Shown here piece by piece: positions 52,953 to 64,000 of a stretch of 64,000 bases of DNA. The notes beneath the pieces were generated by a model. That model was not told where the DNA came from and ran no database searches. It saw nothing but the letters and a program-made list of their open reading frames with translations. Origin of the DNA: Prunella strophiata (Eukaryota; Chordata; Aves; Passeriformes; Prunellidae). Location of the stretch: contig JAZBQD010000001.1 in NCBI GenBank assembly GCA_036583965.1, positions 27,500,597 to 27,564,596 of the forward strand, in the 5' to 3' direction. Numbering within the stretch: position 1 is the stretch's first letter; the number at the start of each line of letters is the position of its first letter. A program made the position numbers and the translations under genes.

Positions 52953-54820
52953 AATACATTGTTTGTTGTAAAACATTTGACCAGATATACTAAAAGTGTT
53001 TTTATTGTGTGCAGTCCCCCCTAATTGAAATAGGATCTAAGCACATTAATGCACGGTAAAAGATCTAAATCTGTGTTTCATTATTCATGCTGTCCCTGCA
53101 GAAACAGGCAATGCCTGTAAGGGGACACAGGTACCTCATTCCCTTACACACAGTACTTGTCTCAAAAGAGTAAAGCACAAGGAAAGACATTTGTAACAGG
53201 GACACAGCCACACATAGAAGAGAGAAAGATAACACAGATGAGCAGTGTGAACAGCTCAGCTTTCACACCAGAAGTTTCCCATTTCCCAGGACATGAGACA
53301 GACATTTGGGAATGACACTGCTGCTGTATTTACAGTCTGGCACTAGTGGGCAGCTTGTAAGGGGCAGGAATTGCCAAGGTGTTCTGGAGCAGTTAGAATT
53401 GTAAGCTGTGCTTTTTGTGCATTTGCATTTACAAACAAAGTTCCAATAGAGGCCACGATGAATAAATAGTAGCACATGTATATCATTCCTAATTTTGTAT
53501 TAATACAAATTTAGATGACAGAGTCCAGAAGTAAAACCATGCAGTCCTGAACCTTGGAGAGTCTAAGATAAAATGTGCACACAGATGTAGGCTGCAACTC
53601 ATTGTACAAAGTCATCAAAACTGACTTTAGAATGATGCCAGTTCTGCAAAACTCAATGGACTGACAAGAAGGCTTTGAGCTACTTTGTCCTGGTACTGAT
53701 GACATACAATTTTTGACTTTGAAAAGAGCAACAATGGCAACATTTTAGTGTTATACTGTGATTAGTTTCAGTTAAAATAAACCAAACCAACTCAAACAAA
53801 CAAAAGCAGTAATAACAGCAACACATAATATTTGCATCTCTTAAGAAAATACTGCCACACTATGTTGTAAACAGTGATTTACATGATGTATTCAATAGTT
53901 AGATATGAGTGTATCCTGTATTTTCTAGCTAATTTTGTCAAATGAATGGTTTTGAATATGCCAGTTGACCATATTTGTCTCAAAAGCTTTTTCTTTCTTT
54001 ACTTGGAGTTAATAGTCTTTGATCAGAGCTCACATACAGGAATTTCAATATAAATTCAGAATAGCCATGCTGTTGCAACAGTGGTCACCATAAAAATGTC
54101 ATCATTCACATAACAAAGAGAATGATAGCACCATATTTCTAAATAATAACCAATGCATCCAAAACCATATAAAGCTTAAAATAGATCAGAAATAAAATAA
54201 AACTGGATTTACTTGACTCTTTAGATGGAAGGAATAATTTGATAAAATTTCTCATTTTTGAGCCCTAATACTGAATTTAAATCTCCATTTCACACTTGGA
54301 AAGTGTAGTGTTTAACCATAAAATACACTTTAAAATGTTAATCTGCTTCACTTTCCCCTTCATTTGCCAAAACTATAATTGCAACCTTTGATGCCAGGTT
54401 TGTTTTACTAGCTCATTTAGATAAGGGAACTTTTGGTCAGTGACTCAGAAGAATATTATCTTAAAACTTTGTGAAAAATTGTGCTACTTCCAAAGTGCAG
54501 TGAAATACAAAGATGCTATTGAACCTTTTATCCTCACTGGCATCCTGTACAAATCAATTCACACAGTTCCCCAGCCCTGCCAGTGATAGCTACAGCTATC
54601 ACTAAACTGATTTTTTTTATGCAAAGGTGTCAGAGTTCAATACTCTCTGACCAGAATATCTTAGCTATTCCATGCGGGGAGGGGTTTACATTTAATATAA
54701 AATTTACTTATTTAAAGGATAACATGTATTACAAAGTATTTCTGACTTAGCAGGTCACTATATACACTACAGAATATATCATCATTTAGCAAAAAAATCT
54801 GGAATAAACCAGTTCCATCC
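52949..54820. other. AT-rich non-coding stretch
   Basis: No supportable gene. Short minus-strand frames (53,263-53,705) are unrecognised. A perfect inverted repeat lies at 54,582-54,603. Confidence 0.6.
54582..54603. repeat. perfect inverted repeat, 10-bp arms, AC spacer
   Basis: AGTGATAGCT, then AC, then AGCTATCACT. Exact arms. Same arm length and spacer as the element at 15,889-15,910, but unrelated arm sequence. Confidence 0.9.
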
Positions 54821-54828
54821 CAATACCC

Positions 54829-55250
54829 ACGTGATTTCCAGTGCCAGTCCCTGGATTACTGCTGGAAGAGAGCAGGGAGGTACCAACCAGCTCAAGCCTT
54901 TGCTCTCTTTAGAAAGCTTTGGGCAGTTGTTCAGGGTTTATTCCCTTGTTGGGCTGAGCCAGTCCTGCCCGGCTGGCCCAGGCACGCATCCACTCTTTTG
55001 CCGAGCTCAGGAGGAACACTGACAGCAGCGATTGATGCCTTGGGTGCCTGATTACCCTGAACAAAGGCAGCCCCGCCCCGCTGCCCACACCCTGTGCTGG
55101 TCACACACCTGCACTGGTCCCTGAGCATCAGACACACAAGCCTCCGCCCCACCTGCTCTGAGCTTTCTGTCGTTTTTGGGGATTATTGGTCAGTCCCAGA
55201 AGATCAAGTTTATAAAACACCTCGTTACAAACCCTACTAGAACTGCCGTA
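54829..55250 (-). mobile_element. CpG-dense LTR-like block, minus strand
   Basis: The block carries about eleven CG dinucleotides in roughly 420 bp, against almost none in the flanks. On the minus strand a TATA-like TTTTATAAAC (55,208-55,217) is followed about 40 bp later by CCCCAAAAACGACAGA (55,166-55,181). That matches the CCCGAAAAAAAACGACAGA core of the 34-kb LTR at the same position relative to TATA. Then come a GC box (GGGGCGGGGC) and AATAAA at 54,937-54,942. The layout is that of an LTR with a GC-rich R-U5. Alternatively it is a small CpG-island promoter. Ends are approximate and no viral genes are present. Confidence 0.45.
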
Positions 55251-55624
55251 CAGATATTTCTCCTTCCCTTGAACTGCTATAGGAACCCAAAAGATACTCA
55301 AGTGGTTGCTCATTCTTTTACTGTGATGTATTTGTAGTTTTTCAGGTACCAAACCTGCATGTGTTGTCAAATGCCACAGACCCATTTAGGCTGCAAAATT
55401 AAAAACTGCAAATGAAGCAGCTTCATGAAAAATGCTTGTACAGACAAGATACTGCAATTCCATGAAGGAAACATGGCAGCCCAGGTCCACTGTTCAGTCA
55501 GTTTTGGGCTTTAAGCAATCTTTTAAGTGATTTCTGTGAACACATATAAAAGGCAATTGGGGGTATCAATTACAATTTGTTAGTTGCATCTTTCTTCGGG
55601 ATTTTTCTCCAGCTGTAAAGCCAT

Positions 55625-55870
55625 TCTGCAGTACTTCAGAGTCATTAACATTGGAAAAGCCATCTGAGATCATCAAGTGCAGCTGTTATCACACACTACT
55701 GTGGACTAAACCACGTCCCCTAGAGCCACATTCACACAACCTTGAACACTTCCAGGGATGGTGATTTCACCACTTCCCTGAGCAGCCAGCTCCAATGCCT
55801 GATCCCACTTTCAGTGAAAAAAGTTCTCCTAACTATCTAATCTAAACCTCCCCTTGGTGCTACTTCATTA
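55625..55870 (-). mobile_element. CR1 LINE, 3' fragment
   Basis: Read on the plus strand, the text is the antisense of an avian CR1 3' end: gagatcatcaagtgcagctg, then ccttgaacacttccagggat, then caccacttccctgagcagcc, and tctaatctaaacctcccctt, in the order and spacing of the family. The element's 3' end therefore points to the low-coordinate side, near 55,625. It is 5'-truncated, non-coding and clearly diverged. CR1 is the dominant LINE of birds and other archosaurs, so this is the main clue to the host. Confidence 0.9.
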
Positions 55871-58800
55871 GAAAAGAAACAAATGTTTTATTCAGTATAA
55901 ACATTTGCATAAACAGAAGCCAGGATTTGCAGGTTTTAGTCTCAGGAAATTGTTCTTCAGTGGGAATAAATTACAATATGGGTACCCTCCAGTGTTCAGG
56001 GTTTGCTATCTTGCTTTGCTCTTTGCATGGCCTCTCATTTTAAACTCAAGAGCCACTAGTCCAGATCCACACCAGCCACAGTAACTTACAGCTACTAAAG
56101 ACAAGCTTTATTATCAGCTCCTGGCTGCATTTCATGTTTGGATCCTTCTTGCAGATGCTTTCAGAGTTTACAGTAATTACTATTAGAAAACGTCAATATT
56201 TGTCAGAAGGCCTGATTGCCAATTCGCACCAATACTGCTTCTTTCCAAGGCAAGGATGGATGCATGATTTCCTGATATTTTATGGGTCAGATCATCTGTG
56301 ATGTTAAATCTGTTCTCATCAGATGCCATTGAATCATACTGCTCAGGATTCAGCTCCTTGTTTTCCTTTTTTTTCTGTTAATTTTTCTGAACTAGATACT
56401 ATCACACCACAAATTTAACAGCAGAACTGTAACAGTAATCACACAGTGCTAGAGGATAGTGATTTTGTTTTCCTGGCACATAATATAAAGTTTCTTAGAA
56501 GAGGAACCTTTTCAGGCGAGTATTTGACATCCAATTATTTAAATAGATTTATTGTTATTAAATGATGCTTCTGTAATTTTCTAAGGCAAAATAATAGGGG
56601 AGAGAGAGAAAGAGATCCAGAGAGAGAGAGAGAGAGAGAGAGAAACCAGGTTTGTTTTACAGGTTCCTTCCATATTTCAGATACTTTATTTTCATTGTTT
56701 ATCCTTGTTTAACTCAAGAAGAAAAAGGTGAGCTATCCAGACTGATGGGTCCTAGCTTTAGGACATTCCTTTCAGAGCACAAGTTGCAGGCTCTCCACAT
56801 TGTAAATGAAATCTGAAATGAGTTAATGTGGCAGAAATGCATCCTTGAGGCTACAGTTGTCACAATATATGTACAGATACGCTAATATCATTCCATTTGA
56901 TCTTTTTTTTCCCTGAGATGTTGTTATACAACCAAACTCAAATTTAGCCAGCTCTTATGCCATTATACTCTTGCACGGTTACAGAGACAGTAAAGGATAA
57001 TTCCTTGACAATTCCTCTCCAGATCAACAAGTTAATAAAATCTTACACGTATTATAAGAAAATATTTATATTAAGCATGTCTTTTTGATTCTGGGAAATA
57101 AACTGTCTTCCTAAGCACTTATAAAACCCTGCATCTTTAGGCAGTAACACAGTCTGCAATAATTTCTCAATGTTTTCCTTAATTTTAACTTCTATTAATG
57201 AAGACTTTTAACTGATATAGAAGCATCAGCTCATAGGAATAATTTTTTAGCTGATGAAGATGTTAACTCATATTTGAAACTCTACTAAGCTTATTGCCTG
57301 GGTGCTTGAAAAGTTGAGTCGTTGAAGCAGCACTGTTGAATTCAAATAACCCAGAGGTCCTGTGCCTTCATTAGCTTTTTACAAAACTGAGGGAACACAC
57401 TTGCTACAGGGAATAATTACAGTTCTCACTCAAACTACTGCTTCCCTTCTCACTATTTTATAAACTGTCATTATGCTGTAGGCCTTAAAAAGTTTTCTGA
57501 GTGTGCAGTGAAAAATGTGCACCATTAATAAAGTGACTATTGAGAAATGTTATTGTCCTAGGTACATTTTACTCCTTTTATGTCCTGAACTCATAAATTT
57601 GTTCATAAAACTGATATTTTTCACAGTCTTTGATGGTTGCTTTTAGTGAAGAAAGAAAATACAAGTTATGTAACTTGGTACATTTTTTTAAATTAATTTT
57701 TAATATGAATAGTTTGTTTATGTATTAAAAGACAAGTAGTTTACCATAATGGGTAGCATAGCATAAACCCCTAGCAAATATAACATGATTTAGGCAAGTT
57801 TTATTTGGTATAAAATTAAGTAAAAATAATGTTACATTCATTAGACAAGTATCATACTTAGGATTGCACTGAGCTGTGAAATAATGATCTGTTATGCTGT
57901 GCATTTATCAGCTACAAAACACTGCCACTCTCTTTCAAACCTTATTACCATATTTCTAAACACCCTCATTTATCTGCTAAAGAATAGTCCCTCACAGCTT
58001 TATTTGTTCCATTTTCCTGCTAATAGTCTACCTTTAATCTTCATGCCTTTGGAAATGCAAGGCTTCTGCCTCCTGCACACATCTCTATAAGCATCTGCCT
58101 CCTATGTACATGCACATTAAGAATTGTCATGTGGGCCTTAGGTGCCTCTAATTTGCAAGTGCCAAATTGCTGACAGACTTCTGTAAGATGATAACAATGT
58201 AGTTCTTTCTTTAAAACTAATCTCCAGCTCAAAAAGGTCACTTTAGCTTATTTATGACTCTGTTTCTCTTTCAACTAACCAGACAACTTTCCAACTTATC
58301 CAACATTAATGTTCTATTAATAGTAATATACTCAGCATATCATTTTTAGAGTCTCAATTATGATTTTCTGAGTTGATTTTCTTTCTGGCAATTTCCTTGT
58401 TAAATAAGAAATGTTATATATGCCATAGACTGCCACGTATATTTACCATGGAAATTTAAAAGGACTCTCACATCCATAAATATGAAGCAGAATTGTATTC
58501 ATGCTCTTATAAAGTGAAGAGACTCTATGAATGCAGACTGACCTGTCCCTGCCCTTGTTCTCCTTTTCAAGGACCCTGTTCATAATTAATTATTAGTATG
58601 TCTTACTTTCTAGTTAAATATTATCATTGCTACTCTGGCCAGCTCAGTATTACACACAGTTCTGTAGACACCCCATATGCTTTTTGCTCTCAGGGGTGAA
58701 TGTTCACAAAGATCTGTCCCTCTCCTTTCCCCTCCACTTTCTTCCAGTCAGATATTCCTCTAAATCTTGTGGGAGCTGAATTTATCTGACTTGTATCTTT

Positions 58801-59713
58801 CTATCCAGTTGAGCTAAAATTGGATAGCAGCTTTAAAAATGATTGAAAAAAAGAATGACAGGGAGATATTCACACACATACACACACCCAGAGTACAAGC
58901 AATTATGGAAGAAATCAGGTTAAAAGTTAAATTACATCAGCATGAACATTTGATTGTAAACCATACAGAGTGAAATTAAGTGCCAAAATGTAGAAAAACA
59001 TTTGAATTGCCACGGAGGTTACATGTAGTGTTGATATTTTAAAATCTGATTCCTAACAGAAGTCAGTGATTCATCCTTTATTTCTTGTGAGAAAATTAGA
59101 GGTCTGCATCATGTGACATTTCTGAACTGGCAGACCAACTTGTACTGAAGCTCCATTTGGTGCCATTAAGGAATCAACTGTGTTGAAGTTGTTAGCTTCT
59201 GAAATTCCCTTCTGTCAATGAATCCTTACTATTTATACTGTTTGGAAAGAAGGATAAGTTTTGTTGCAAAGGAAGAAATGCCGAGCTGCAGCATGTTAAT
59301 TTTTTCTTTTGATTGACATGTACTTTTGTTCAGTACTCCTGTACAGACAGCTTTGACCATGCTTTTTGTCATGTTTTTCACTTTGCATTTATTGCTACCC
59401 TTAGCAGGAGGAGTGACAAAAGCCATGCCTCTTCCCTTAGGTCTCTTCTCCCAGCAGAGTTCTAACATGCAACAAGATAATAAGCAAAGAGCAAAAATGG
59501 TTTTTAATTTTTTGAAGCAATTTTGAAACTGTCTTCTGCTTCCAGGGAGAAGAATTTAGTAATGAAAGTATGCTGCATGGTATTCCTCTAAAAATAAGCT
59601 TGAGAAAACTTCTACAAAGTGGGTGTCCTCTCTCTAAAAGTCTACTGTTTAAAAGAGAAGTTGGGCCATACTTTACAGAGAGTAGTTGACATCTTCCCCT
59701 TTCCAACCCTAAG
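55871..59713. other. AT-rich non-coding stretch
   Basis: No supportable gene. It contains the (AG)n microsatellite at 56,600-56,643 and a short (CA)-rich run near 58,872-58,888. Open frames at 59,229-59,706 are under 90 codons and unrecognised. Confidence 0.6.
56600..56643. repeat. (AG)n microsatellite
   Basis: Interrupted gagagagaaagagatcc followed by a pure AG run at 56,619-56,643. Likely polymorphic in length. Confidence 0.95.
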
Positions 59714-59828
59714 TGGAGCCCATGGCACTCTTTGGTCAGGCCCTCCAGCTGTAGCCATCAGGATTTCAAGTGCTTCATCTGAGAGCTGGAGTTCCACTTC
59801 AATTGAAAGGAAAATAAGGCCTCTACAG
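59714..59828 (+). CDS. exon-like segment F, 115 bp, unidentified
   Basis: A pyrimidine-rich acceptor (catcttcccctttccaaccctaag) precedes one base of a split codon and 38 open codons, ending at CTACAG|GTAATG. The reading starts GAHGTLWSGPPAVAIR, has a serine-rich middle (SSASSESWSS) and ends KIRPLQ. It would need an upstream exon ending in phase 2. No family is recognised. The acceptor AAG is weaker than CAG. Confidence 0.18.
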
Positions 59829-61109
59829 GTAATGCAGCCAAAAAATCTTGAGCACCACGATGTAATAGGATGAGTTCTCCCTCCTTCCCTATCTCCATAG
59901 CTATAGACAAAACATTAATGTCTGATGCAGACTGGTTTCACAGTCTTTTTACATTTAGCTAGATTTAACTGAGTTTGATCCAGGTCTATGGCATTTTTCC
60001 ACACTGAGGTGGTAGAAGTGCTGGTATTTTCTGGGAATTGCAATGCTACATTTTTTCATCCCAGATTCATATAGCAGATGTGCTAAGCTTCTACAGATAC
60101 AGCAACTGCAGCATCAAATCTATATCCAGAAATTATGAGTATAGACTATATCTAAACACAAAGGGCTTGTCTTTGTGATAGCATTAAATTAAATAACTCT
60201 GATAAAATATTTAATATATTTAATTTTTTAAATTTTTTTAAGTGATAGAAAAAAATTCTGTCTTTTATTAGAGATAATGAAAGTTTTCCAAACCAGTAGA
60301 TGAGGCTGGATCCCAGTCTCCTGTGCTTGATGGCACACATCCCCCAATTAATTGCACCTTTTCACATAGGTAACCATGCTTCCATTTACAAAGTTCTTGA
60401 TTTAGGTGATACAGTTACAAAAGTGGAAGTGGTGAACTCAAAACAGCAGGAGATGTGGGAGGCAGAGCAGCAGTGATGCAAGAGCAACTTTGGTACCAGT
60501 GGGATCAGTACCAGCCCAGCCATCTGGAAATATGATCCTTTGTTTTGTAAATATGTCTCAAAATCAGTCTTGCTGTTGACACTTCATCTGACTGAGATTA
60601 TACAGGGAGTTCATTTTTGGGAATATTTACCTGCATCTGTTTGGAGGGTTCATGTGGTAAAATCTGCTCTTTAATTACTTTGCCACAAATACTTGTTCCA
60701 ATGAAATGCCCACTGGTAGTTCATAAAAACATGTCGTTACTGCTCAATCTTGCATGCATTCAGATGAAAACTGTGCAAATGCCAGCAAGAGAGTCAAGCA
60801 AATTGAATCCAAACTCCATATCAAATGAATTCAGCTCTTGATTGCTTTTGAAGAAAATATTAAATGATAAACTTCAAGCTGTCATTGTAGAAACCTCTGA
60901 CAGACCCATGTGTAAGGAAGTTTAAAAAAAAATTAAAATCACGTATTTTTAAAGTCCTAAATACTAGTTTTCTGAGTAAATTTTGTTTTCTATTAGAGCA
61001 GCTCTTCATTTTTTTTCTCATTTTTCACATCAAACACAAGAGTTTGAGCAATGGTGCCAATTTTTCACCCCAACATAGTCATATTCTAATGGGATTTCTG
61101 CCCTCACAG
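59829..61109. other. AT-rich non-coding stretch
   Basis: No supportable gene or repeat. It contains TA-rich text around 60,200-60,245. Confidence 0.6.
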
Positions 61110-61202
61110 CTACAGACCCCACAAGTACTGGCACAGGAGTGCCCCAGTAGCTCAGTTCCTGTGACTGATAGAGGAAGTTTCACTGGGCAGCAGCTGCTCC
61201 AG
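61110..61202 (+). CDS. exon-like segment G, 93 bp, unidentified
   Basis: A very good acceptor (gggatttctgccctcacag) and a near-ideal donor (CTCCAG|GTATGT) bound exactly 31 codons, phase 0 to phase 0, and the other two frames contain stops. The reading begins LQTPQVLAQECPSSS and ends GSFTGQQLLQ. It is more GC-rich than its flanks. No domain is recognised; the make-up is polar and glutamine-rich. Its phase follows naturally from segment F. By splice signals it ranks with the segment at 3966. Confidence 0.3.
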
Positions 61203-63394
61203 GTATGTGCTGTGGACCTGTACATAACATGGTGGATCAATCTTTTCATAGGTAGAAATAGGAACACTTTGATTTCAGCTACAGCAAGGCAGAGTTTGCT
61301 TGGCCTACTTATTTTATATTTGTCTGATATTTTTGAACTTTGTTTTGGAAATTTATTCTCTACTCATCTTTTCCTATCTATAACTCCCTCTTAAATGAAT
61401 CTTTTTCCATTATTAACTCTGGATGACTGTTTCCCTTGCTGAGGAAGTGCAAGTTGCCATTACCTGTCCAAATTAACTCTGGGTATCTATTTGTGTTTCC
61501 TCTGCTGGGCAGCACCCTGGCTATTACTGCAAAACAAGAAGGCTCTACACCACATTAGGCTAAAAATGATTTATGAGCAGATGTAAAAGCTACAGACATT
61601 GCCAAGAAAAAAAAAGTAACAAATGTCAAATGAGCTTTGAAATGTTCCATGCTCCTTCAGCTGAGGTTCTGGTAGAGCAGCTAAATGTACTACAGTGTGT
61701 ATTGAGTCCTTGTAACCACTGATTGCTCATTCCAGGGGCTGGTGGTACTGAAGCTTAACCAAATGAACACTAAGCCTGTTTATCAACACTGCTGAACGCT
61801 GCTGTGGTACTGAATAAACATGATCAAGGGAAGGGGTTGGAAGGGAGAAGAGAATTTGGCTGCTGGTGATAATTTCCAGTTGTGAAGCAATTATTTAGAT
61901 AGCAGATTTTAGTCTGAGAATAAAGAGTTTAGTAAGTGCTGGATTTGCATAATAGTAATATGTGTCACTTTAAATTTCCTCCTGGCGTTTTCATGCATTT
62001 TTTAAATGAATCCTAATTATAAATGTTATACAAGTCTCACATAATGTGAATTTACTTGTATGTACATTTGCATTATCTTCATTTTTAAGTGTACTGATGA
62101 TTAACATTAGTAGCCAAGCTATTATGTTAACTGCAGGAGTATACTACACACCATCTTTTAGAAATTAAATGTTATGCACATTAAATGTGCAGAGAACTCT
62201 AAAAATTCACCCCTAATCAACTGTAAAAAAAAAAAAAAAAAAGAAAAAACCCAAAAACCTTAAGTTGAAATCAGGATTAAAAGCAAAATCAGGATTAAAT
62301 ATGGTACTTGACATACCTAATTTAAATATGAAAACAAAGCATTTTTTTAAAAGCCAAACCCCATCACATCGATTTTTGATACTGTAAATGGAAGAAAGGC
62401 TTTTCAAAGAAGCCACTTCAAGAAAATTTACAGAAACTCACTCTCTCATATGAATTTTTAGACTACAACTTTCCATTTTTCAGGTGTTGTGTGACAAATA
62501 TGAATGGCATTAAATTTCTTTGAGCACTAGCATGACTATCCTGAGCTAGGCCATTCTCCAAAGTGAGTCACTGCTGCCATCTGGAAGTCAATGAATTGAA
62601 TTAAGATGTTTATATCTTACGTGAAGACTAAAAAAAGCATGGCAGAAGTTGTAAATATAACTTGAGGTGAGAGAACATGAAATCATGGATCCCATCCATG
62701 TGAAAACAGTGGATTCCACATTGCAAAACTTTTTGTGTGGAGTTCGCAATTTAGTATAATCAGGATATGCATTTATTTAAGTGGTTTGATTGATTTTTTT
62801 TTGCATTTCACCAGAATGACTTATCTTTATCCTGACCTGTACTCCTCAGTTTCTCAATTAGTATTAATAAACTTTCAATCCATCCAGTAGAAACTTCACT
62901 AAGTGAAGATTTCCTCATGGAGAAATCATTCTTTCCAATTTTCCATTTTTTGAGGACAGAAAAACAACAAAAACAACAAAAACCAACATTTACTTGCATG
63001 CAGATAATGCAGAAAAAAGTTGCATGGAGACTACTGCATCTGTCAAACAAGAAGAAATGCTTCCCACCATCTGTAGCATTGAATTTTCCTTGATAAATGC
63101 AATGATAGAGTGTTTTAGTCAGAAAACAGCCTCAGAAAAAATGCATTAACATATGGTTAGTATTGCACTGGCATATCCAGCTGCCTGATCCAATTATCCT
63201 AATTTAAAAGAAGAATAATTTATGTTTTCTAGTGAAAGCCATGTATAAACTGTGCCTACATTGTGTCTTCTAATAATTCACACAAAAGCTTGGGACAATC
63301 CAGCGGAATAAATCTCCCAGACTTTCAAAAAACAAAATCTTCAGAAACTGGTGTCAGTTTGGAAACAGGTGATCTCGAGGTCAGCCTTTGAGAA
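61203..63394. other. AT-rich non-coding stretch
   Basis: No supportable gene. At 61,830-62,190 the sequence is low in repeats and carries an octamer-type ATTTGCAT and TAATTAT words, resembling regulatory DNA by texture only. An 18-A tract lies at 62,225-62,242. Confidence 0.55.
62225..62242. repeat. poly(A) tract, 18 nt
   Basis: Pure A run after ctgt, continuing as gaaaaaaccc. Simple sequence. Confidence 0.9.
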
Positions 63395-63600
63395 TTCTTC
63401 CATCAGAGAGGAACCCCCAGTGATGTCTGAGGCTGCCCCAAGGCTTGCAGGGAGCAGGGAATCCCTGCAGCCCCAGGAATGCACAGCCCCAGAGCCAGGC
63501 TCAGCCTCGGGCTCTGGCTCCTGCCCATTCCCAGCCCTGCCTGAGTGCCTGTGACCCTGCAGTCCTGCCAACCTTTCTGACTGGGAGCTGCTGCAGCAGC
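63395..63600. other. GC-rich islet
   Basis: GC-rich block (cccagagccaggctcagcc, gcccattcccagccctgcc) in AT-rich surroundings, with very few CG pairs. Overlapping frames of 67-104 codons on both strands reflect composition. Their minus reading is rich in E, P, G and S and matches no family I know. Confidence 0.35.
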
Positions 63601-63633
63601 AGTATTCCAGGCAGATGTCATTTTTCTTTGTGC

Positions 63634-63650
63634 TTTTTTTTTTTTTTTTT
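63634..63650. repeat. poly(T) tract, 17 nt
   Basis: Pure T run after gtgc, directly beside the GC-rich islet. Confidence 0.9.
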
Positions 63651-63725
63651 CCCAATTAACATTTTTGCATGGCTAATTAAATTTATTAACAAACCTATTT
63701 CATTCCTCAGTAAATAAGAGTTCAT

Positions 63726-63803
63726 TAAAAACACATTATTGAATACTTAACAACAGCACAATAAAAACACATTATTGAATACTTAACAACAACACAATAA
63801 AAA
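63726..63803. repeat. 36-bp tandem duplication
   Basis: Two full copies (63,726-63,761 and 63,762-63,797) of a unit starting taaaaacacattattgaata, plus a short partial third. The copies differ at one base only (G at 63,756 versus A at 63,792), so the duplication is recent. Confidence 0.95.
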
Positions 63804-64000
63804 GTATAGAAAGGGTAAGTTAATGATCATATTTGTGCTAATATCAGTATAAGAATGCTCATTAATATTATTTATTTTAGATTGCCTGAGTAAACATTAT
63901 TATTTGCTACACATTACTAACACATTTTAATGATCTTTTATTTATTCAGTGAACAATGAAAACTGATGATGTGCAAGCATTTGTTCAAGGCTTTACAGCT

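Noticed and set aside
1..64000. Bacterial-type features, CRISPR arrays, tRNA or rRNA genes, intact proviral genes
   Set aside because: None was seen on either strand; the repeats found are isolated palindromes, homopolymers and transposon relics.

Overview
The window is vertebrate nuclear DNA, most likely from a bird. The best direct evidence is a degraded CR1 LINE 3' segment at about 55,625-55,870. It is supported by three LTR-like blocks with retroviral promoter and polyadenylation layout, and by the absence of any Alu/B1-type SINE or recognisable L1 3' end. The DNA is visibly AT-rich and full of A/T homopolymers and short indel-like runs. No bacterial-type gene, operon, tRNA, rRNA or CRISPR array is seen. 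The longest open frames (about 100-123 codons) are what AT-rich non-coding DNA of this size produces by chance, and none encodes a protein family I recognise. The region is best read as intergenic or intronic sequence of a gene-poor locus.

Layout. 1-12.9 kb: AT-rich DNA with one very exon-like 96-bp segment (3966-4061), a possible CR1 relic (1795-1900) and perfect short palindromes. 12.9-14.7 kb: two more exon-like segments (12,896-13,084; 14,580-14,696). 14.7-33.9 kb: mostly featureless, with one short exon-like segment (26,747-26,805) and several hairpins. 33.9-34.3 kb: an LTR on the minus strand with TATA box and a tandem repeat. 35.7-36.0 kb: the longest exon-like open segment (217 bp). 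41.0-41.3 kb: a second LTR-like block, minus strand. 41.3-54.8 kb: featureless apart from long A-tracts. 54.8-55.3 kb: a CpG-dense LTR-like block, minus strand, related in its promoter core to the 34-kb LTR. 55.6-55.9 kb: CR1. 56.6 kb: (AG)n. 59.7 and 61.1 kb: two further exon-like segments. 63.7 kb: a recent 36-bp tandem duplication.

Possible gene. On the plus strand, segments at 533, 3966, 12,896, 14,580, 26,747 and 35,755 each have an acceptor-like and a donor-like boundary and an open frame, and their splice phases join without a frame break. This may be an unrecognised multi-exon plus-strand gene with large introns. However, I also found good decoy exons on the minus strand, I selected for open frames, and no product is recognisable, so each is given low confidence. 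RNA-seq junctions or a translated search would settle it.
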